A stretch of 64,000 bases of DNA from Corynebacterium lactis RW2-5 (lineage in GTDB: Bacteria > Actinomycetota > Actinomycetes > Mycobacteriales > Mycobacteriaceae), in contig NZ_CP006841.1 in assembly GCF_001274895.1 (NCBI RefSeq), positions 1 through 64,000 of the forward strand, given 5' to 3'. The notes beneath the pieces were generated by a model, which did not search any database, was not told where the DNA came from, and worked only from the letters and a program-made list of their open reading frames with translations. Numbering within the stretch: position 1 is the stretch's first letter; every line of letters begins with the position of its first letter. A program made the position numbers and the translations under genes. Positions 48,377-57,591 of this stretch are shown here, piece after piece.

Positions 48377-48392
48377 TAGACCGCTTGGTCTA
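48377..48392. promoter_or_regulatory. McbR-type operator upstream of metB
   Basis: TAGACCGCTTGGTCTA fits the McbR consensus TAGAC-N6-GTCTA exactly and is a 6-bp inverted repeat. It lies 17-32 bp before the metB start, overlapping the -35/-10 spacer, as expected for repression of methionine genes. Confidence 0.8.
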
Positions 48393-48408
48393 TGTGCATA
48401 ATCACACC

Positions 48409-49611
48409 ATGACGAAAAAAGACCTGACGAAGAACTCGCGACGCTTCTCCACCGCCGCAGTCCGCGCCGGCTACACCCCGGATTCCCTCCATGGATCCAT
48501 CAACATGCCGATTTACGCCAGCTCGACCTTCGTCCAGGACGGAATTAACCAGCTCCGCGGCGGCTTCGAATACACGCGCTGTGGCAACCCGACCATCGCC
48601 GGGCTTGAGCGCGCCATCGCAGACCTTGAGGGTGCTAGCTACTGTCGGGCCTTCTCCTCCGGCATGGCCGCCACCGACGCAATTCTGCGTATCCTGCTCA
48701 AACCCGGCTCCCATATCGTCATGCCCAACGACGTCTACGGCGGCACCCACCGCCTAATCGATAGCGTATTCGGAGCCTGGGGCATCGATCACACCGTCGT
48801 CGACATTGGCGACGCCGAGGCCGTCGCCGCTGCGATCCAGCCTAATACCACCGTGATCTGGGTGGAGACGCCCACGAACCCGTTGCTGACCATCGCCGAT
48901 ATTGAAGCGATCGCCGCGGCCAAGGGTGAGGCGAAATTGGTCGTTGACAACACTTTCGCCTCCCCGTACCTGCAGCGCCCGCTCGAGCTTGGCGCAGACG
49001 TCGTTTTGCATTCGACCACCAAGTACCTCGGCGGGCACTCCGACGTCGTCGGCGGGGCGCTGGTGACTAATGCCCCTGACCTCGACGAGGAAATCGACTT
49101 TATGCGCGGCGGCACCGGCGCCATTCCCAGCGTCTTCGACGCCTACCTGACAACCCGCGGCATCAAGACCCTGGCCGTGCGCATGGAGCGCCACTGCGAC
49201 AACGCCGCCGCTGTCGCCAAGTTCCTCGCCTCCCGCCCCGAAATCGCCGAAGTCTACTACCCGGGTCTTGGCTCCCACCGCAACCACGGCGTCGCCAAGC
49301 GCCAGATGTGCGGCTTCGGCGGAATGGTCAGCGCCCGGCTTGCCGACGCCACCAGCGCCAATCTTCCCCACGGTCTCAGCGGACAAGAGGCGGCCGAGCA
49401 GCTCTGCCTCAAAACAGTCGAGTTCGAGCTTGCCGAATCCCTCGGCGGCGTTGAATCCCTGATTGAGGTCCCCGCAGGAATGACCCATCAATCGGTTACC
49501 GGAACCACTCTGGAAATCCCGCGTGACCTTGTGCGCCTCTCCGTTGGTATTGAGGACATCGACGATCTCATTGCCGACCTCGCCCAGGCTCTGGACAATC
49601 TGGGTACGTAG
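48409..49611 (+). CDS. metB: Cystathionine gamma-synthase (PLP-dependent)
   Basis: MetB joins O-acetylhomoserine (or succinylhomoserine) and cysteine into cystathionine, in the methionine pathway. The 400-residue protein has the Cys/Met-metabolism PLP fold with FEYTRCGNPT, AFSSGMAATDA and the PLP lysine in STTKYLGGHSD (Lys about 205). ATG 48409 follows CATAAT by 6 nt, consistent with a leaderless mRNA; an upstream in-frame start would override that promoter. The McbR operator upstream supports a methionine-pathway role rather than a degradative gamma-lyase. Confidence 0.93.
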   Translation: MTKKDLTKNSRRFSTAAVRAGYTPDSLHGSINMPIYASSTFVQDGINQLRGGFEYTRCGNPTIAGLERAIADLEGASYCRAFSSGMAATDAILRILLKPGSHIVMPNDVYGGTHRLIDSVFGAWGIDHTVVDIGDAEAVAAAIQPNTTVIWVETPTNPLLTIADIEAIAAAKGEAKLVVDNTFASPYLQRPLELGADVVLHSTTKYLGGHSDVVGGALVTNAPDLDEEIDFMRGGTGAIPSVFDAYLTTRGIKTLAVRMERHCDNAAAVAKFLASRPEIAEVYYPGLGSHRNHGVAKRQMCGFGGMVSARLADATSANLPHGLSGQEAAEQLCLKTVEFELAESLGGVESLIEVPAGMTHQSVTGTTLEIPRDLVRLSVGIEDIDDLIADLAQALDNLGT

Positions 49612-49656
49612 ACTCCCCGCGCAGAGGCGATAACCGGTCGCGTTAGGCTGGAAGGT

Positions 49657-50871
49657 GTGAGTAGCGCAGCAGGAAGCCAGGAAAATCAGTCTCTCCCCGC
49701 GGGCCTTACCCCGGGCGACCCCGGATTCCGCCGCGCGCTCGTCGCCGTGCTCTTCGCGGGCCTGGCGTCCTTCCAGGCTCTCTACGCGACGCAGGCGCTG
49801 CTGCCCACGCTTTCCGACGACCTCTCCGTCGACCCCGCGACAGCCGCCCTGACCGTGTCGGCCACAACCGGTGGCCTGGCCTGCGCGGTCATCCCAGTGT
49901 CCATCCTGTCCGAACGCTTCGGCCGCAGGCGCGTGATTGTAATCAGCGCCTTCGTGGCGACACTGCTTGGCCTCGTCGTTGCCGCGTCGCCTGGAATCGG
50001 TTCCATGATTGCGTTGCGATTGCTGCAAGGCATCGTCATTGCCGGTGTCCCCGCCGTTGCGATGGCGTACGTCAGCGAAGAAGTCCATGCCGACCACGTC
50101 AGCCGCGTGATGGGGCTCTATATCTCCGGCACCACCGTCGGCGGACTGCTCGGGCGTATTATCCCCTCGATTGTGCTGGAGTTCGCCGGCTGGCGAATGG
50201 CGGTCGCGGTCTCCGCGGCAGTGGCCTTCGTGTTCGCCATTCTGACCTGGTATTTCCTGCCCATCCAGCGCAGGTTCCACCCCAAGGCGCTGTCCTTCTC
50301 CGGCGAATGGCAGGCAATCCGCCGCCACCTTGCCGACCCGCGCATCCTCGCCCTGTGCGCCCTGGCATTCCTATTCATGGGAGCGTTCGTCTCCCTCTAC
50401 AACTACCTGGGCTTCAGGCTCGGCGACCGCTTCGGTCTGTCACCCGCGCTCGCCGGGTTTGTCTTTGTACTTTATTTGTCGGGGACGTGGTCGTCGGCAC
50501 GCGCGGGTGTGTGGGCGAAAACGGTGAGTCGGCGCAGGCTGATTGCCATCGCAACGGTTGGTGCCTGTGCGGGCTTGGGGCTCGTCGCGGTGCCGTGGCT
50601 GCCGGCCGTAATTGTGGGTGTGTTGGTGTTTACTGCGTCGTTCTTTGTGGCGCATTCACTGTCGTCCTCCGGCGTGGGGCTGGTGGCGCAGCGTGACCGA
50701 GCCGAGGCGTCGTCGATGTACCTGTTTAGCTACTACGCGGGTTCGTCCGTGGTGGGGTGGGTCTCCGGGATGGTTTTCGGCGGACTCGGCTGGGGCGGGC
50801 TCGTGCCGTGGCTGGTGGCACTGTCGTTGGTCGCAGGCGCTTGTGCTGTAGCGGGTTTGAAGGCGCGATAG
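49657..50871 (+). CDS. MFS transporter, DHA1-like
   Basis: This 404-residue protein has 12 predicted membrane segments. It shows motif A-like SERFGRRRVIVIS (about 88-100), ALRLLQGIVIAGVPAVAMAYVSEE and an internal repeat in the second half (WAKTVSRRRLIAIA). It resembles the YnfM/arabinose-efflux group of exporters. GTG 49657 follows TAGGCT by 6 nt, suggesting a leaderless start. The gene lies 45 nt after metB and could be co-transcribed, which would allow an amino-acid or sulfur-compound export role; that link is speculative. Confidence 0.85.
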   Translation: MSSAAGSQENQSLPAGLTPGDPGFRRALVAVLFAGLASFQALYATQALLPTLSDDLSVDPATAALTVSATTGGLACAVIPVSILSERFGRRRVIVISAFVATLLGLVVAASPGIGSMIALRLLQGIVIAGVPAVAMAYVSEEVHADHVSRVMGLYISGTTVGGLLGRIIPSIVLEFAGWRMAVAVSAAVAFVFAILTWYFLPIQRRFHPKALSFSGEWQAIRRHLADPRILALCALAFLFMGAFVSLYNYLGFRLGDRFGLSPALAGFVFVLYLSGTWSSARAGVWAKTVSRRRLIAIATVGACAGLGLVAVPWLPAVIVGVLVFTASFFVAHSLSSSGVGLVAQRDRAEASSMYLFSYYAGSSVVGWVSGMVFGGLGWGGLVPWLVALSLVAGACAVAGLKAR

Positions 50872-50873
50872 CG

Positions 50874-51260
50874 CTACTTCTGCCCGACAATCAGCTCCGT
50901 TCCGTTGGCCGACAGCGGCGCCTCGCCCGCGGGCTGGCGCGACGGGCCAGCGATAACCTTGCCAGTCGCGATGTCGAACTCGGAGCCGTGGTTCGGGCAT
51001 ATCATGACACCGTCACGAACCTCGGTGATGCGGCCATTCTGATGCGGGCACACGTTGGAAAAAGCGGCGAACTTGCCCTTCTCCGGCTGTGTCACCACGT
51101 AGCCACCAACCACAACACCCCCGCCCACGGGAATATCCTTCGCGGCAACCTTCTCGACCGCAGACTTCGGCGCGCATGCCGCAATCAGCGCACCCGCTGC
51201 AGTCGCAGCCGTACCGAGCAGAAAACGTCGACGGGAACAGGGTGAAGTTTCAGCACTCAT
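50874..51260 (-). CDS. Rieske [2Fe-2S] protein, secreted by Tat/lipoprotein
   Basis: This 128-residue protein has a twin-arginine motif (SRRRFLLGT), a hydrophobic stretch and a lipobox-like ALIAAC, so it is probably exported folded and lipid-anchored. The Rieske domain has both cluster motifs, CPHQNG and CPNHGSEFD. I start it at ATG 51260. It is not linked to a cytochrome bc complex or dioxygenase here; its electron partner is unknown. It ends 2 nt from the convergent MFS gene. Confidence 0.87.
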   Translation of the reverse strand: MSAETSPCSRRRFLLGTAATAAGALIAACAPKSAVEKVAAKDIPVGGGVVVGGYVVTQPEKGKFAAFSNVCPHQNGRITEVRDGVMICPNHGSEFDIATGKVIAGPSRQPAGEAPLSANGTELIVGQK

Positions 51261-51283
51261 GCCCTCGAGCGTACCCCGCACCG

Positions 51284-52087
51284 CTATTTCTGCGGATAGG
51301 AGCGCTCCCCGAAAATAGCGCGGCCGACGCGCACCGTCGTGGCTCCCTCCGCGATTGCCTCGAGGTAATCGCCGGACATGCCCATCGACAGCTCCTCCAG
51401 GCTGACGCCATCCGGCAGGTCACCCAGCAGGCTGTCGCGCAGCTCGCGCAGCTCCGCAAACGTATCGCGCACGCGCGGGTCACCGGCGGCGGCGATGGTC
51501 ATGAAGCCACGCAGCCGCAGGTTCGGATACTCGCCACCCTCGCCGAACATCCGGACAAACTCCGCTGCGTGCTGAGGCGCCAGCCCCGACTTCTGCGGCT
51601 CCCGAGACACATTGACCTGGATTAATACGTCCAAAGTTGACTCGGCAGGGGACTCCAGCGTCTCCAGCCGGCGCTGCAACGCAGCCGCCACCTTCGGACG
51701 GTCGAGCGCCTGGAATTCGTCGGCACAGCCCACCAAGTGCCCGGCCTTATTGGTCTGCAGCGGGCCGATAATCGCGATGCGCGGCGCAGTAGCCGTGGTG
51801 CCCGTCGTAGCAGGCGCATCAGTACTGGCCCCGAACGCGTCCTGGAACGCTGCAGCTTTCCCCTCCGCCTCCTGCACCCGGTTTTCCCCCAAAGTTCGGC
51901 AGCCCGCGGCATGGAGGGCGGGCCAGTCGTCGATAAGAGAGTCGGCAGGCACGGTCTTGCTCACCGGCAGCAGGCGGACTTCCTCGGGGCGGCGGCCGGC
52001 GCGTCGGCAAGCGTCATCGATATCGGAGCGGACCTTCAGATAGCGTTCGGCAACGACATCGGAGGGCAGGATGTTCTGGGCTGACAT
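51284..52087 (-). CDS. YggS-family PLP homeostasis protein
   Basis: YggS/PLPBP proteins bind pyridoxal 5'-phosphate and keep its level balanced. The 267-residue protein has the single TIM-barrel layout, with the PLP lysine in LLPVSKTVPA (Lys about 44), GENRVQEAEGK, IGPLQTNKAGHL and the C-terminal SMGMSGDYLEAIAEGATTVRVGRAIFG phosphate-binding region. ATG 52087 has GGGAG four nt upstream. A roughly 20-residue insert rich in Ala/Thr (about 85-105) is not typical of the family. Confidence 0.93.
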   Translation of the reverse strand: MSAQNILPSDVVAERYLKVRSDIDDACRRAGRRPEEVRLLPVSKTVPADSLIDDWPALHAAGCRTLGENRVQEAEGKAAAFQDAFGASTDAPATTGTTATAPRIAIIGPLQTNKAGHLVGCADEFQALDRPKVAAALQRRLETLESPAESTLDVLIQVNVSREPQKSGLAPQHAAEFVRMFGEGGEYPNLRLRGFMTIAAAGDPRVRDTFAELRELRDSLLGDLPDGVSLEELSMGMSGDYLEAIAEGATTVRVGRAIFGERSYPQK

Positions 52088-52137
52088 AACTCCCACTCTA
52101 AGACTTCGGCCGAGGTCGGGTGCGGTACATTCGAGAC

Positions 52138-53325
52138 ATGCTCATGGACAGACTCTCGAGCCTATCGGTTCTGCAGCGACGAATCCTCACAGCCGTATTC
52201 GGACTCGTCTCGGTGGCGGTGGTCGTTGCCTTCATCTATCGAGCGGCGACCTACTACATGATGGACGTCGAAGTCTTCCAAGACGCCGGCTGGGCATTCC
52301 GCCGTGGCCAGGACCTCTACTCCGAGGACTTCCCGACGCGCTCCGGATTCCGCTTCATCTACCCGCCCTTTGCGGCGTTGCTGTTTTATCCTCTGACCTG
52401 GGCGGGGCCGACGACGCTGCAGATCATTTGGACGATCGCGACGATGGCAGCCGTGTGGGCAATGCTGTGGATGGTGACAAAGCGGCTGCGCGCCGACTAC
52501 CCAGAGCTGATTGCCACCGGGCTGCTCGGAATCGTGCTGCTGCTCGATCCGCTGCGGGCAAATGTGCTCTTCGGGCAGATCAATGTGTTCCTCGCGCTGC
52601 TGATCGTGGCCGATGTGCTGGGATTTCTGCCGAAGAAGCTGCGTGGCCTCGGCGTGGGTGTCGCTGCCGGCATCAAGATCACGCCGGCCGCGTACGCGCT
52701 GGTATTCCTGATGCGTCGCGACTTCGCTGCCGTGGCCAAGAGCTTCGGCTGGTTCCTGGTGACGGTAGCCGTGGGCTTTGCCGTGCGCTTTAGGGAGTCA
52801 ATCTACTTCTGGACCGAGGAATTCTTCTCCTCCAATCGCGGCGGTGCCCCGACGTATGAGGCCAACCAGGCATTCAGTGGCCTACTTGCACGCGCCGGGC
52901 TAGAGGGGACTGCGCTCGAGGTGGGTATCTATGGTTTCTTCCTCTTCGGCGCTATCGCTGCGGCGTTTGTGGCATGGGTGTTCCAGCGTGAGCAGTATGA
53001 CGTCTCGGCGCTGGCCTTCGTGGCGCTGGCCGTGAGCTTTGCCGGGCCGTACGCGGTCAGTCATCACTGGTCGATTGTCATGGTGTTCTTCCCACTGCTG
53101 CTTTTCTACCGCGAGATTTGGCATGTGGCGGTTGGGGTGCTGTTCTTTGTGGCCAACTGGTGGGCGCCGTACGAGGTGTTCATCGGCAACGACTTCGGAC
53201 GGGCCAATAGTGTGGGGCAGTGGTTCTACGGAAACATGCAGGGCGTGATGGGATGCGTGTTGTTCTTCGCGTTCCTGTGCTACGCCATCTACTTGTGGCG
53301 CAATCCGCGCAGGGTGCGGGTATAG
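52138..53325 (+). CDS. Glycosyltransferase 87-family polyprenol-phosphate mannosyltransferase-like protein
   Basis: This 395-residue membrane protein has about ten helices and the GT87/DUF2029 features: an Asp-containing loop after helix 1 (MMDVEVFQDAGWAFRRGQDLY), FRFIYPPFAALLFYP, and GLGVGVAAGIKITPAAYALVFL. Mycolic-acid bacteria use such enzymes (PimE, MptC and relatives) to add mannose or arabinose from polyprenyl donors to envelope glycolipids. TACATT lies 6 nt before ATG 52138, so a leaderless start is likely; a GTG six codons upstream is possible. Donor and acceptor cannot be told. Confidence 0.85.
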   Translation: MLMDRLSSLSVLQRRILTAVFGLVSVAVVVAFIYRAATYYMMDVEVFQDAGWAFRRGQDLYSEDFPTRSGFRFIYPPFAALLFYPLTWAGPTTLQIIWTIATMAAVWAMLWMVTKRLRADYPELIATGLLGIVLLLDPLRANVLFGQINVFLALLIVADVLGFLPKKLRGLGVGVAAGIKITPAAYALVFLMRRDFAAVAKSFGWFLVTVAVGFAVRFRESIYFWTEEFFSSNRGGAPTYEANQAFSGLLARAGLEGTALEVGIYGFFLFGAIAAAFVAWVFQREQYDVSALAFVALAVSFAGPYAVSHHWSIVMVFFPLLLFYREIWHVAVGVLFFVANWWAPYEVFIGNDFGRANSVGQWFYGNMQGVMGCVLFFAFLCYAIYLWRNPRRVRV

Positions 53326-53385
53326 GGCGGCGTGTTTTTTTTGGGGGGTGCATTGCTGCACCTGTATTGCTGCAGCTGCATTACT

Positions 53386-53461
53386 GCACTTTAGCGCTGG
53401 TCGGTGACTGTAGCGCTCGCTCTCGGCTGCTCTACAGTCACCGACGAGCGCTAGAGTGTGG
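53386..53461. repeat. 76-nt palindromic repeat, copy 1
   Basis: Starts GCACTTTAGCGCTGG and ends CGCTAGAGTGTGG. The inner arms GTCGGTGACTGTAG and CTACAGTCACCGAC are perfectly complementary, and the outer arms CACTTTAGCGCT and AGCGCTAGAGTG pair with one G-U. It lies 60 nt after the GT87 gene. The gap 53326-53726 (401 bases) contains no gene but this element and, just before it, two ATTGCTGCA direct repeats. Confidence 0.9.
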
Positions 53462-53726
53462 ATTTTGGGGCAGGGGAGCGGGGTAGGGCGCTGCTGGGGG
53501 GGGCTGGAGCGCTGGGGGCGGGGCAGGTTATCCACAGATGACGAAACTATCCAAAGGCAACGCTTAGCAGCTGTACTTCGGCAGCCGGAGCCGCGGGAAA
53601 ATAGCTACTCTTGCCGAGCACAGCGCACACCAAGCACGGTGCCCACATGCACAGCTCACAGATGCACGGCGCACACCGAGCACCGTGCCTTACTCGACGC
53701 TGTGTCCATAAGGGGAGGGGACAAAC

Positions 53727-54872
53727 GTGATCGACTGGCATCGCGACGAGGACAGCATCATCCGGGCCGGGGCACAACACGACGGAAAGAGTCCGTGCAG
53801 CAGATACATGGTTGGCCGGGCAGGTGTCGACAGGGATGAATGGATCCGCAACCATACAGAAAAACAGCAGCCGGAAAAACGCAACAACGCCCTAATTTGG
53901 CTGGCTCGCGGCGCGTATTATCCGGTCAACGAATGGCTAACCGCGCCACTCAGCGAGCGCTTCACCCTCCAGGTAAAGGCGCTCATTAGGCGCGGCAGCA
54001 ACATCATCATCGCCGGTGAAGCCGCGGCCGCACTGCATGGTTTCCCGCTGCTGCTTCGACACGCGCGCATCGCCGTCGCAGGTACGGGGCGTCGGCCACT
54101 TTCATCCGTGAAAGGCCCAACATCCCACAGCCGCCTGCTCCATGTCACGGGGCGGTTGGAACCTGTGGACGTCGTAAAGCGAGAAGGGCGGTGGCTCACA
54201 GACATCCCGAAGACAGCAGTGGACCTGTGCCGGGCGCGGACCTCGGAGAATGGTGCGGTGGTAGCGGACGCGGCGCTGCGCGGGCACTGCACAGAGGAGG
54301 AGCTGTGGGCGACGTTCGACGCGTACCCGCGCTCGCCGGGGAATGTGCGGGCGCGGAAGCTGCTGACGGAGGCGACGACGGGGGCGGAGTCGATAGGGGA
54401 ATCGTTGGTCAAGCAGGCGGCTATTGCGGCGGGGGTCGCGCACCCGCAGAGCAAGCGTTCCCCGCTACTGCAGCAAGTAGCGTTTTATGATGCGCACGGG
54501 TTCATCGGGAGGGTCGACCTATTCGTGCCGGAGCTGGGTTTGGTGATTGAGTTCGATGGGAATGTGAAATACGGGGCCTCTTCGGGAGAGACGACTCAGG
54601 ACGCGATCAGTAAGGAGCTCGCGCGGGAGAAGCGGCTGAAGAACTTGGGCCTGATTGTGGTGCGGATTGTGTGGAGTCAGGTGCTGCGGGGCTCGGCGGA
54701 GGAGATAATTCGGCGGGCTGCTGAGGATGTTCGAGCGCAGATGGACCGGGGGTGGTCGGTGTACTCGGGAGAATATGAGGTGTGCGAGCCGTATTTTGAG
54801 GTCGAGAAGGAGGCCATTGACCTGGCTATTCAGCGTAGGAAACGCTGGGCGGAGGTGGGTCGGTTGTATTAG
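53727..54872 (+). CDS. AbiEi-like/DUF559-type protein with PD-(D/E)xK nuclease-like domain
   Basis: This 381-residue protein combines an N-terminal AbiEi-antitoxin-like winged-helix part (about 50-170: GSNIIIAGEAAAALHGFPLL, ending in IPKTAVDLCRA) with a C-terminal Vsr/DUF559-like nuclease fold (about 265-350). The latter has a PD-(D/E)xK-like pattern in GRVDLFVPELGLVIEFDGNVKYG. GTG 53727 has GGGGAGGGG 6 nt upstream. Such proteins are common and multicopy in actinobacteria; their role is unknown. No AbiEii toxin partner is nearby, so a working type IV toxin-antitoxin pair is unlikely. The flanking palindromic repeats suggest a mobile neighbourhood. Confidence 0.7.
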   Translation: MIDWHRDEDSIIRAGAQHDGKSPCSRYMVGRAGVDRDEWIRNHTEKQQPEKRNNALIWLARGAYYPVNEWLTAPLSERFTLQVKALIRRGSNIIIAGEAAAALHGFPLLLRHARIAVAGTGRRPLSSVKGPTSHSRLLHVTGRLEPVDVVKREGRWLTDIPKTAVDLCRARTSENGAVVADAALRGHCTEEELWATFDAYPRSPGNVRARKLLTEATTGAESIGESLVKQAAIAAGVAHPQSKRSPLLQQVAFYDAHGFIGRVDLFVPELGLVIEFDGNVKYGASSGETTQDAISKELAREKRLKNLGLIVVRIVWSQVLRGSAEEIIRRAAEDVRAQMDRGWSVYSGEYEVCEPYFEVEKEAIDLAIQRRKRWAEVGRLY

Positions 54873-54927
54873 GACGGTTGCTTGCTGTGCGGTTGCCTTT
54901 TTGGCTGTGCTTTGCGGCTAATTTATT

Positions 54928-55003
54928 GCACTTTAGCGCTGGCTGATGACTGTAGCGCTTGCTCTCGGCTGCTCTACAGTCGCAAACGAGCGCTAGAGTG
55001 CGG
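54928..55003. repeat. 76-nt palindromic repeat, copy 2
   Basis: Same element as at 53386, with most substitutions in the inner arms. It lies between convergent genes (54872 plus, 55074 minus). The inner stem pairs less well here (GACTGTAG/CTACAGTC core only). Confidence 0.9.
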
Positions 55004-55073
55004 ATTGGGGGGCAGCCCGCCGCCTGTCGCCCGTCGTCGCACCAACTCCGCCGCCCGCACCGCCCGCCATCGC

Positions 55074-57548
55074 TTAACGACGCTTCGTGCGCGCCGTGGC
55101 CTGTTCCTCCCAAGGGTTTTCCGGCCAGGGATGCTTGGGGTAACGCCCCCGCATCTCCGCGCGAACCTGCGAATACGCGCCGTTCCAAAAGCTGGACAGG
55201 TCCTGCGTCACGGCCAAGGGACGGCCGGCGGGGGACAGCAAGTGCATGGTCACGGGCACGCCCAGCACCTGCGGCGTCTCGGCAAGTCCGAAGCACTCCT
55301 GCAATTTCACGGCCAGCACAATCTGGGCGTCCTCGCTGGCGGGGTCGGCTGGGTACTCCAGGCGAATCCGTGATCCAGAGGGGACCTGCATCCGTTCGGG
55401 CACCAGCGAATCGAACTCAGTGGCCTCCGGCCACGGCAGAAGGCGGCGCAACTTCTCGGAGTCCAGTCTCGGCACGCGGGGCTGATCCAGCTCGCCCGCG
55501 AAAAGTACGTCAATGCTCGCCGCGAGCCCGGCGCTCGACACGTCGGGCCACGGCTCGCCCTTATGCACATGGGCGAATGCCATGCGTCGCCGCAGCCCCT
55601 CGGTGTCGGCCGGGGCCGTGAGGTGGGCGTCGGCAAGCCAGGCAGAGTTGGCGGAAACGCACTGCTCAGGCGTAGGTTGTGCGGGGCGTGAGGATAGCTC
55701 GATCGCGCCGAGCAGCTCGCGCTCGCGCGCCCGGAAGCGACCGGCCTCGATGAATGCCGTGGTCTCGGTGCGGGCGAGGTGCCCGGCGGCGAGCATCGCG
55801 ATCTCCAGGTCGATTGGTTCGCTGGCGCGGATCAGCGCGCGGCCGTTCGACTGTCGCGTGATCTCCGACGCCGCAATCCATTCGTGCCCGCGCGGTCCGG
55901 TCGCTGCGGTGCCGCCGGTGAAGAGGAACTCGTCGGTATCCGCGCCGCGCCGCTTGCCCACGAAGTCCGGCCAGGCAAGCGCGGTGACCAGGGCGGGAAT
56001 GTCGCTGGGCAATAGATTGAATGACGACGCCTTCCCGCCATGCTCCCTGGCGTGGTCGCGCGTGATTTTCGTGAGGCCTCTCGCATCGGTGAGCTTCTCG
56101 ACGGCGCGGGCAACCTTGTCCGCGTGCTCGGGCATCAGTTCCGAGGCCGCGAGCAGGGCGCGCCCCATGCGCGGGTGGACCGGCAGCGTCGCGAGCCTGC
56201 GGCCGAGGTCGGTGATTGCCCCGGTGTCGTCGATAGCCCCGAGACCGGCGAGAACCTCAAGGGCGGCATCGGTGTGGTGGGCGGGAGGGGCGTCGAGAAG
56301 CTTCAGGCCTTCCATGCGCGGCGTGCCCCAGGCGGCGGCGTCGAGCATCGCCTGGGTGAGGTCGGCGACGGCGATCTCGGGGGCGGGCCAGGCAGGAAAG
56401 GAGCTGAATTCGGACTGCGAGACACAGCGGATTACGATGCCCGGGCCCTCACGGCCAGCGCGGCCCGCGCGCTGATTTGCCGACGACTGCGCGCACGAGG
56501 TGGTGACCAGGCCCGAGAAACCGCGGGCGACGTCCAGACGTGGGCCGCGGGTCAGGCATGCATCGACGACGGCGCGAACGCCCGGAACGGTTACCGAGGA
56601 CTCCGCGATTGAGGTCGACACGATGACGCGGCGGGGCTGGGTGGCAGTTGCGGTGGCGCTGGTCGGGGCAGTGCTGGCGGCGCTGGTCGCGTCGCGGCGG
56701 AACACGCGATCCTGCTCTTCGGCGCTTTGGCGGCCGTGAAGGGTCAGGACCTCGAAGTTTGTTGCGGTGAGCAGGCCCTCTACGTAGCCTGCGCAGCGGT
56801 CGACCTCGCGGACGCCGGGGAGGAAAACGAGGACGTCGCCGTGCGCATGTGCGACCAACCCCGCTGCCTGTTCGGCCACGTGCCGGAGGAATTCGTCGGT
56901 GACGCCACGCGAATCCAGGCGCTTGGGAAAAGGCGCGTAGCGGATGTCCAGGGGGAACATCTCCGCCTCCGCAGCGACGATTGGCGCGGCGCCGGCGCCG
57001 GCGGTGCCGGCACCCAAAAGCTCCGCGAACTTCGGCGCATCCACGGTCGCCGACATCGCGATAATGCGCAGGTCCTCGCGGATATCCCGCAGGTCACGGA
57101 GCATCGCCAGCACCAGGTCGGTGTCAAGGCCGCGCTCGTGAACCTCATCGATGATCACGGCGTCGGCCTCGATGTCGCCGTCGCGCAGCAGCCTGCGCAG
57201 CAGCACGCCGGGCGTGACAAACTCGACCCGCGTGTGCCGCGAAACCTGAGACTCGCCACGCACGGTGAAACCAACTTCCTCGCCCAGCTTCGTCCCCGAC
57301 AGCTGCGCCAGCCGCCGCGCCGCCGAGCGCACCGCCACGCGCCGCGGCGCCGTCACGACAACCCGCCCGTACTGCCCGTGCCACGCGTTCGCCACCGCAG
57401 GTGGGACGAGCGTGGTCTTGCCTGTACCCGGCGGCGCTTGGACTACAACATCGCCGTGGCGCACGGCGTCGGCAAGCGAATCCAGCTGGGAGGCAAAGGG
57501 CAACCCGACAGCGATGTTCGTGAGTTTGAACTGGGAAAACGGCGTCAT
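55074..57548 (-). CDS. hrpB: ATP-dependent RNA helicase HrpB
   Basis: HrpB is a DEAH-type helicase of unclear cellular role. From ATG 57548 the protein is 824 residues, the usual length. It has Walker A APPGTGKTT (about 38-46), the DEVH box IIDEVHERG, SAT (AMSATVDA), and the helicase C motifs ISTSIAESSVTVPGV and QRAGRAGREGPG. A family-specific C-terminal region ends in YPKHPWPENPWE. A longer upstream frame overlaps the divergent CDF gene and is rejected. The 43-bp gap to that gene must hold both promoters. An Ala/Thr-rich low-complexity insert (SAASTAPTSATATAT) lies near 315-330. Confidence 0.93.
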   Translation of the reverse strand: MTPFSQFKLTNIAVGLPFASQLDSLADAVRHGDVVVQAPPGTGKTTLVPPAVANAWHGQYGRVVVTAPRRVAVRSAARRLAQLSGTKLGEEVGFTVRGESQVSRHTRVEFVTPGVLLRRLLRDGDIEADAVIIDEVHERGLDTDLVLAMLRDLRDIREDLRIIAMSATVDAPKFAELLGAGTAGAGAAPIVAAEAEMFPLDIRYAPFPKRLDSRGVTDEFLRHVAEQAAGLVAHAHGDVLVFLPGVREVDRCAGYVEGLLTATNFEVLTLHGRQSAEEQDRVFRRDATSAASTAPTSATATATQPRRVIVSTSIAESSVTVPGVRAVVDACLTRGPRLDVARGFSGLVTTSCAQSSANQRAGRAGREGPGIVIRCVSQSEFSSFPAWPAPEIAVADLTQAMLDAAAWGTPRMEGLKLLDAPPAHHTDAALEVLAGLGAIDDTGAITDLGRRLATLPVHPRMGRALLAASELMPEHADKVARAVEKLTDARGLTKITRDHAREHGGKASSFNLLPSDIPALVTALAWPDFVGKRRGADTDEFLFTGGTAATGPRGHEWIAASEITRQSNGRALIRASEPIDLEIAMLAAGHLARTETTAFIEAGRFRARERELLGAIELSSRPAQPTPEQCVSANSAWLADAHLTAPADTEGLRRRMAFAHVHKGEPWPDVSSAGLAASIDVLFAGELDQPRVPRLDSEKLRRLLPWPEATEFDSLVPERMQVPSGSRIRLEYPADPASEDAQIVLAVKLQECFGLAETPQVLGVPVTMHLLSPAGRPLAVTQDLSSFWNGAYSQVRAEMRGRYPKHPWPENPWEEQATARTKRR

Positions 57549-57591
57549 AGAACTGGTCGGACCTCTGGGTTGGCGGGTAATATCACCGCCC
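57549..57591. promoter_or_regulatory. Compact divergent promoter hrpB / CDF
   Basis: Only 43 bp separate the two divergent starts. TAATAT at 57578-57583, 8 nt before ATG 57592, is a good plus-strand -10 and implies a leaderless CDF mRNA. Confidence 0.5.

Noticed and set aside
48754..50328. 524-codon minus-strand frame opposite metB and the MFS gene
   Set aside because: It is antisense to two well-supported genes and has a composition typical of high-GC shadow frames.
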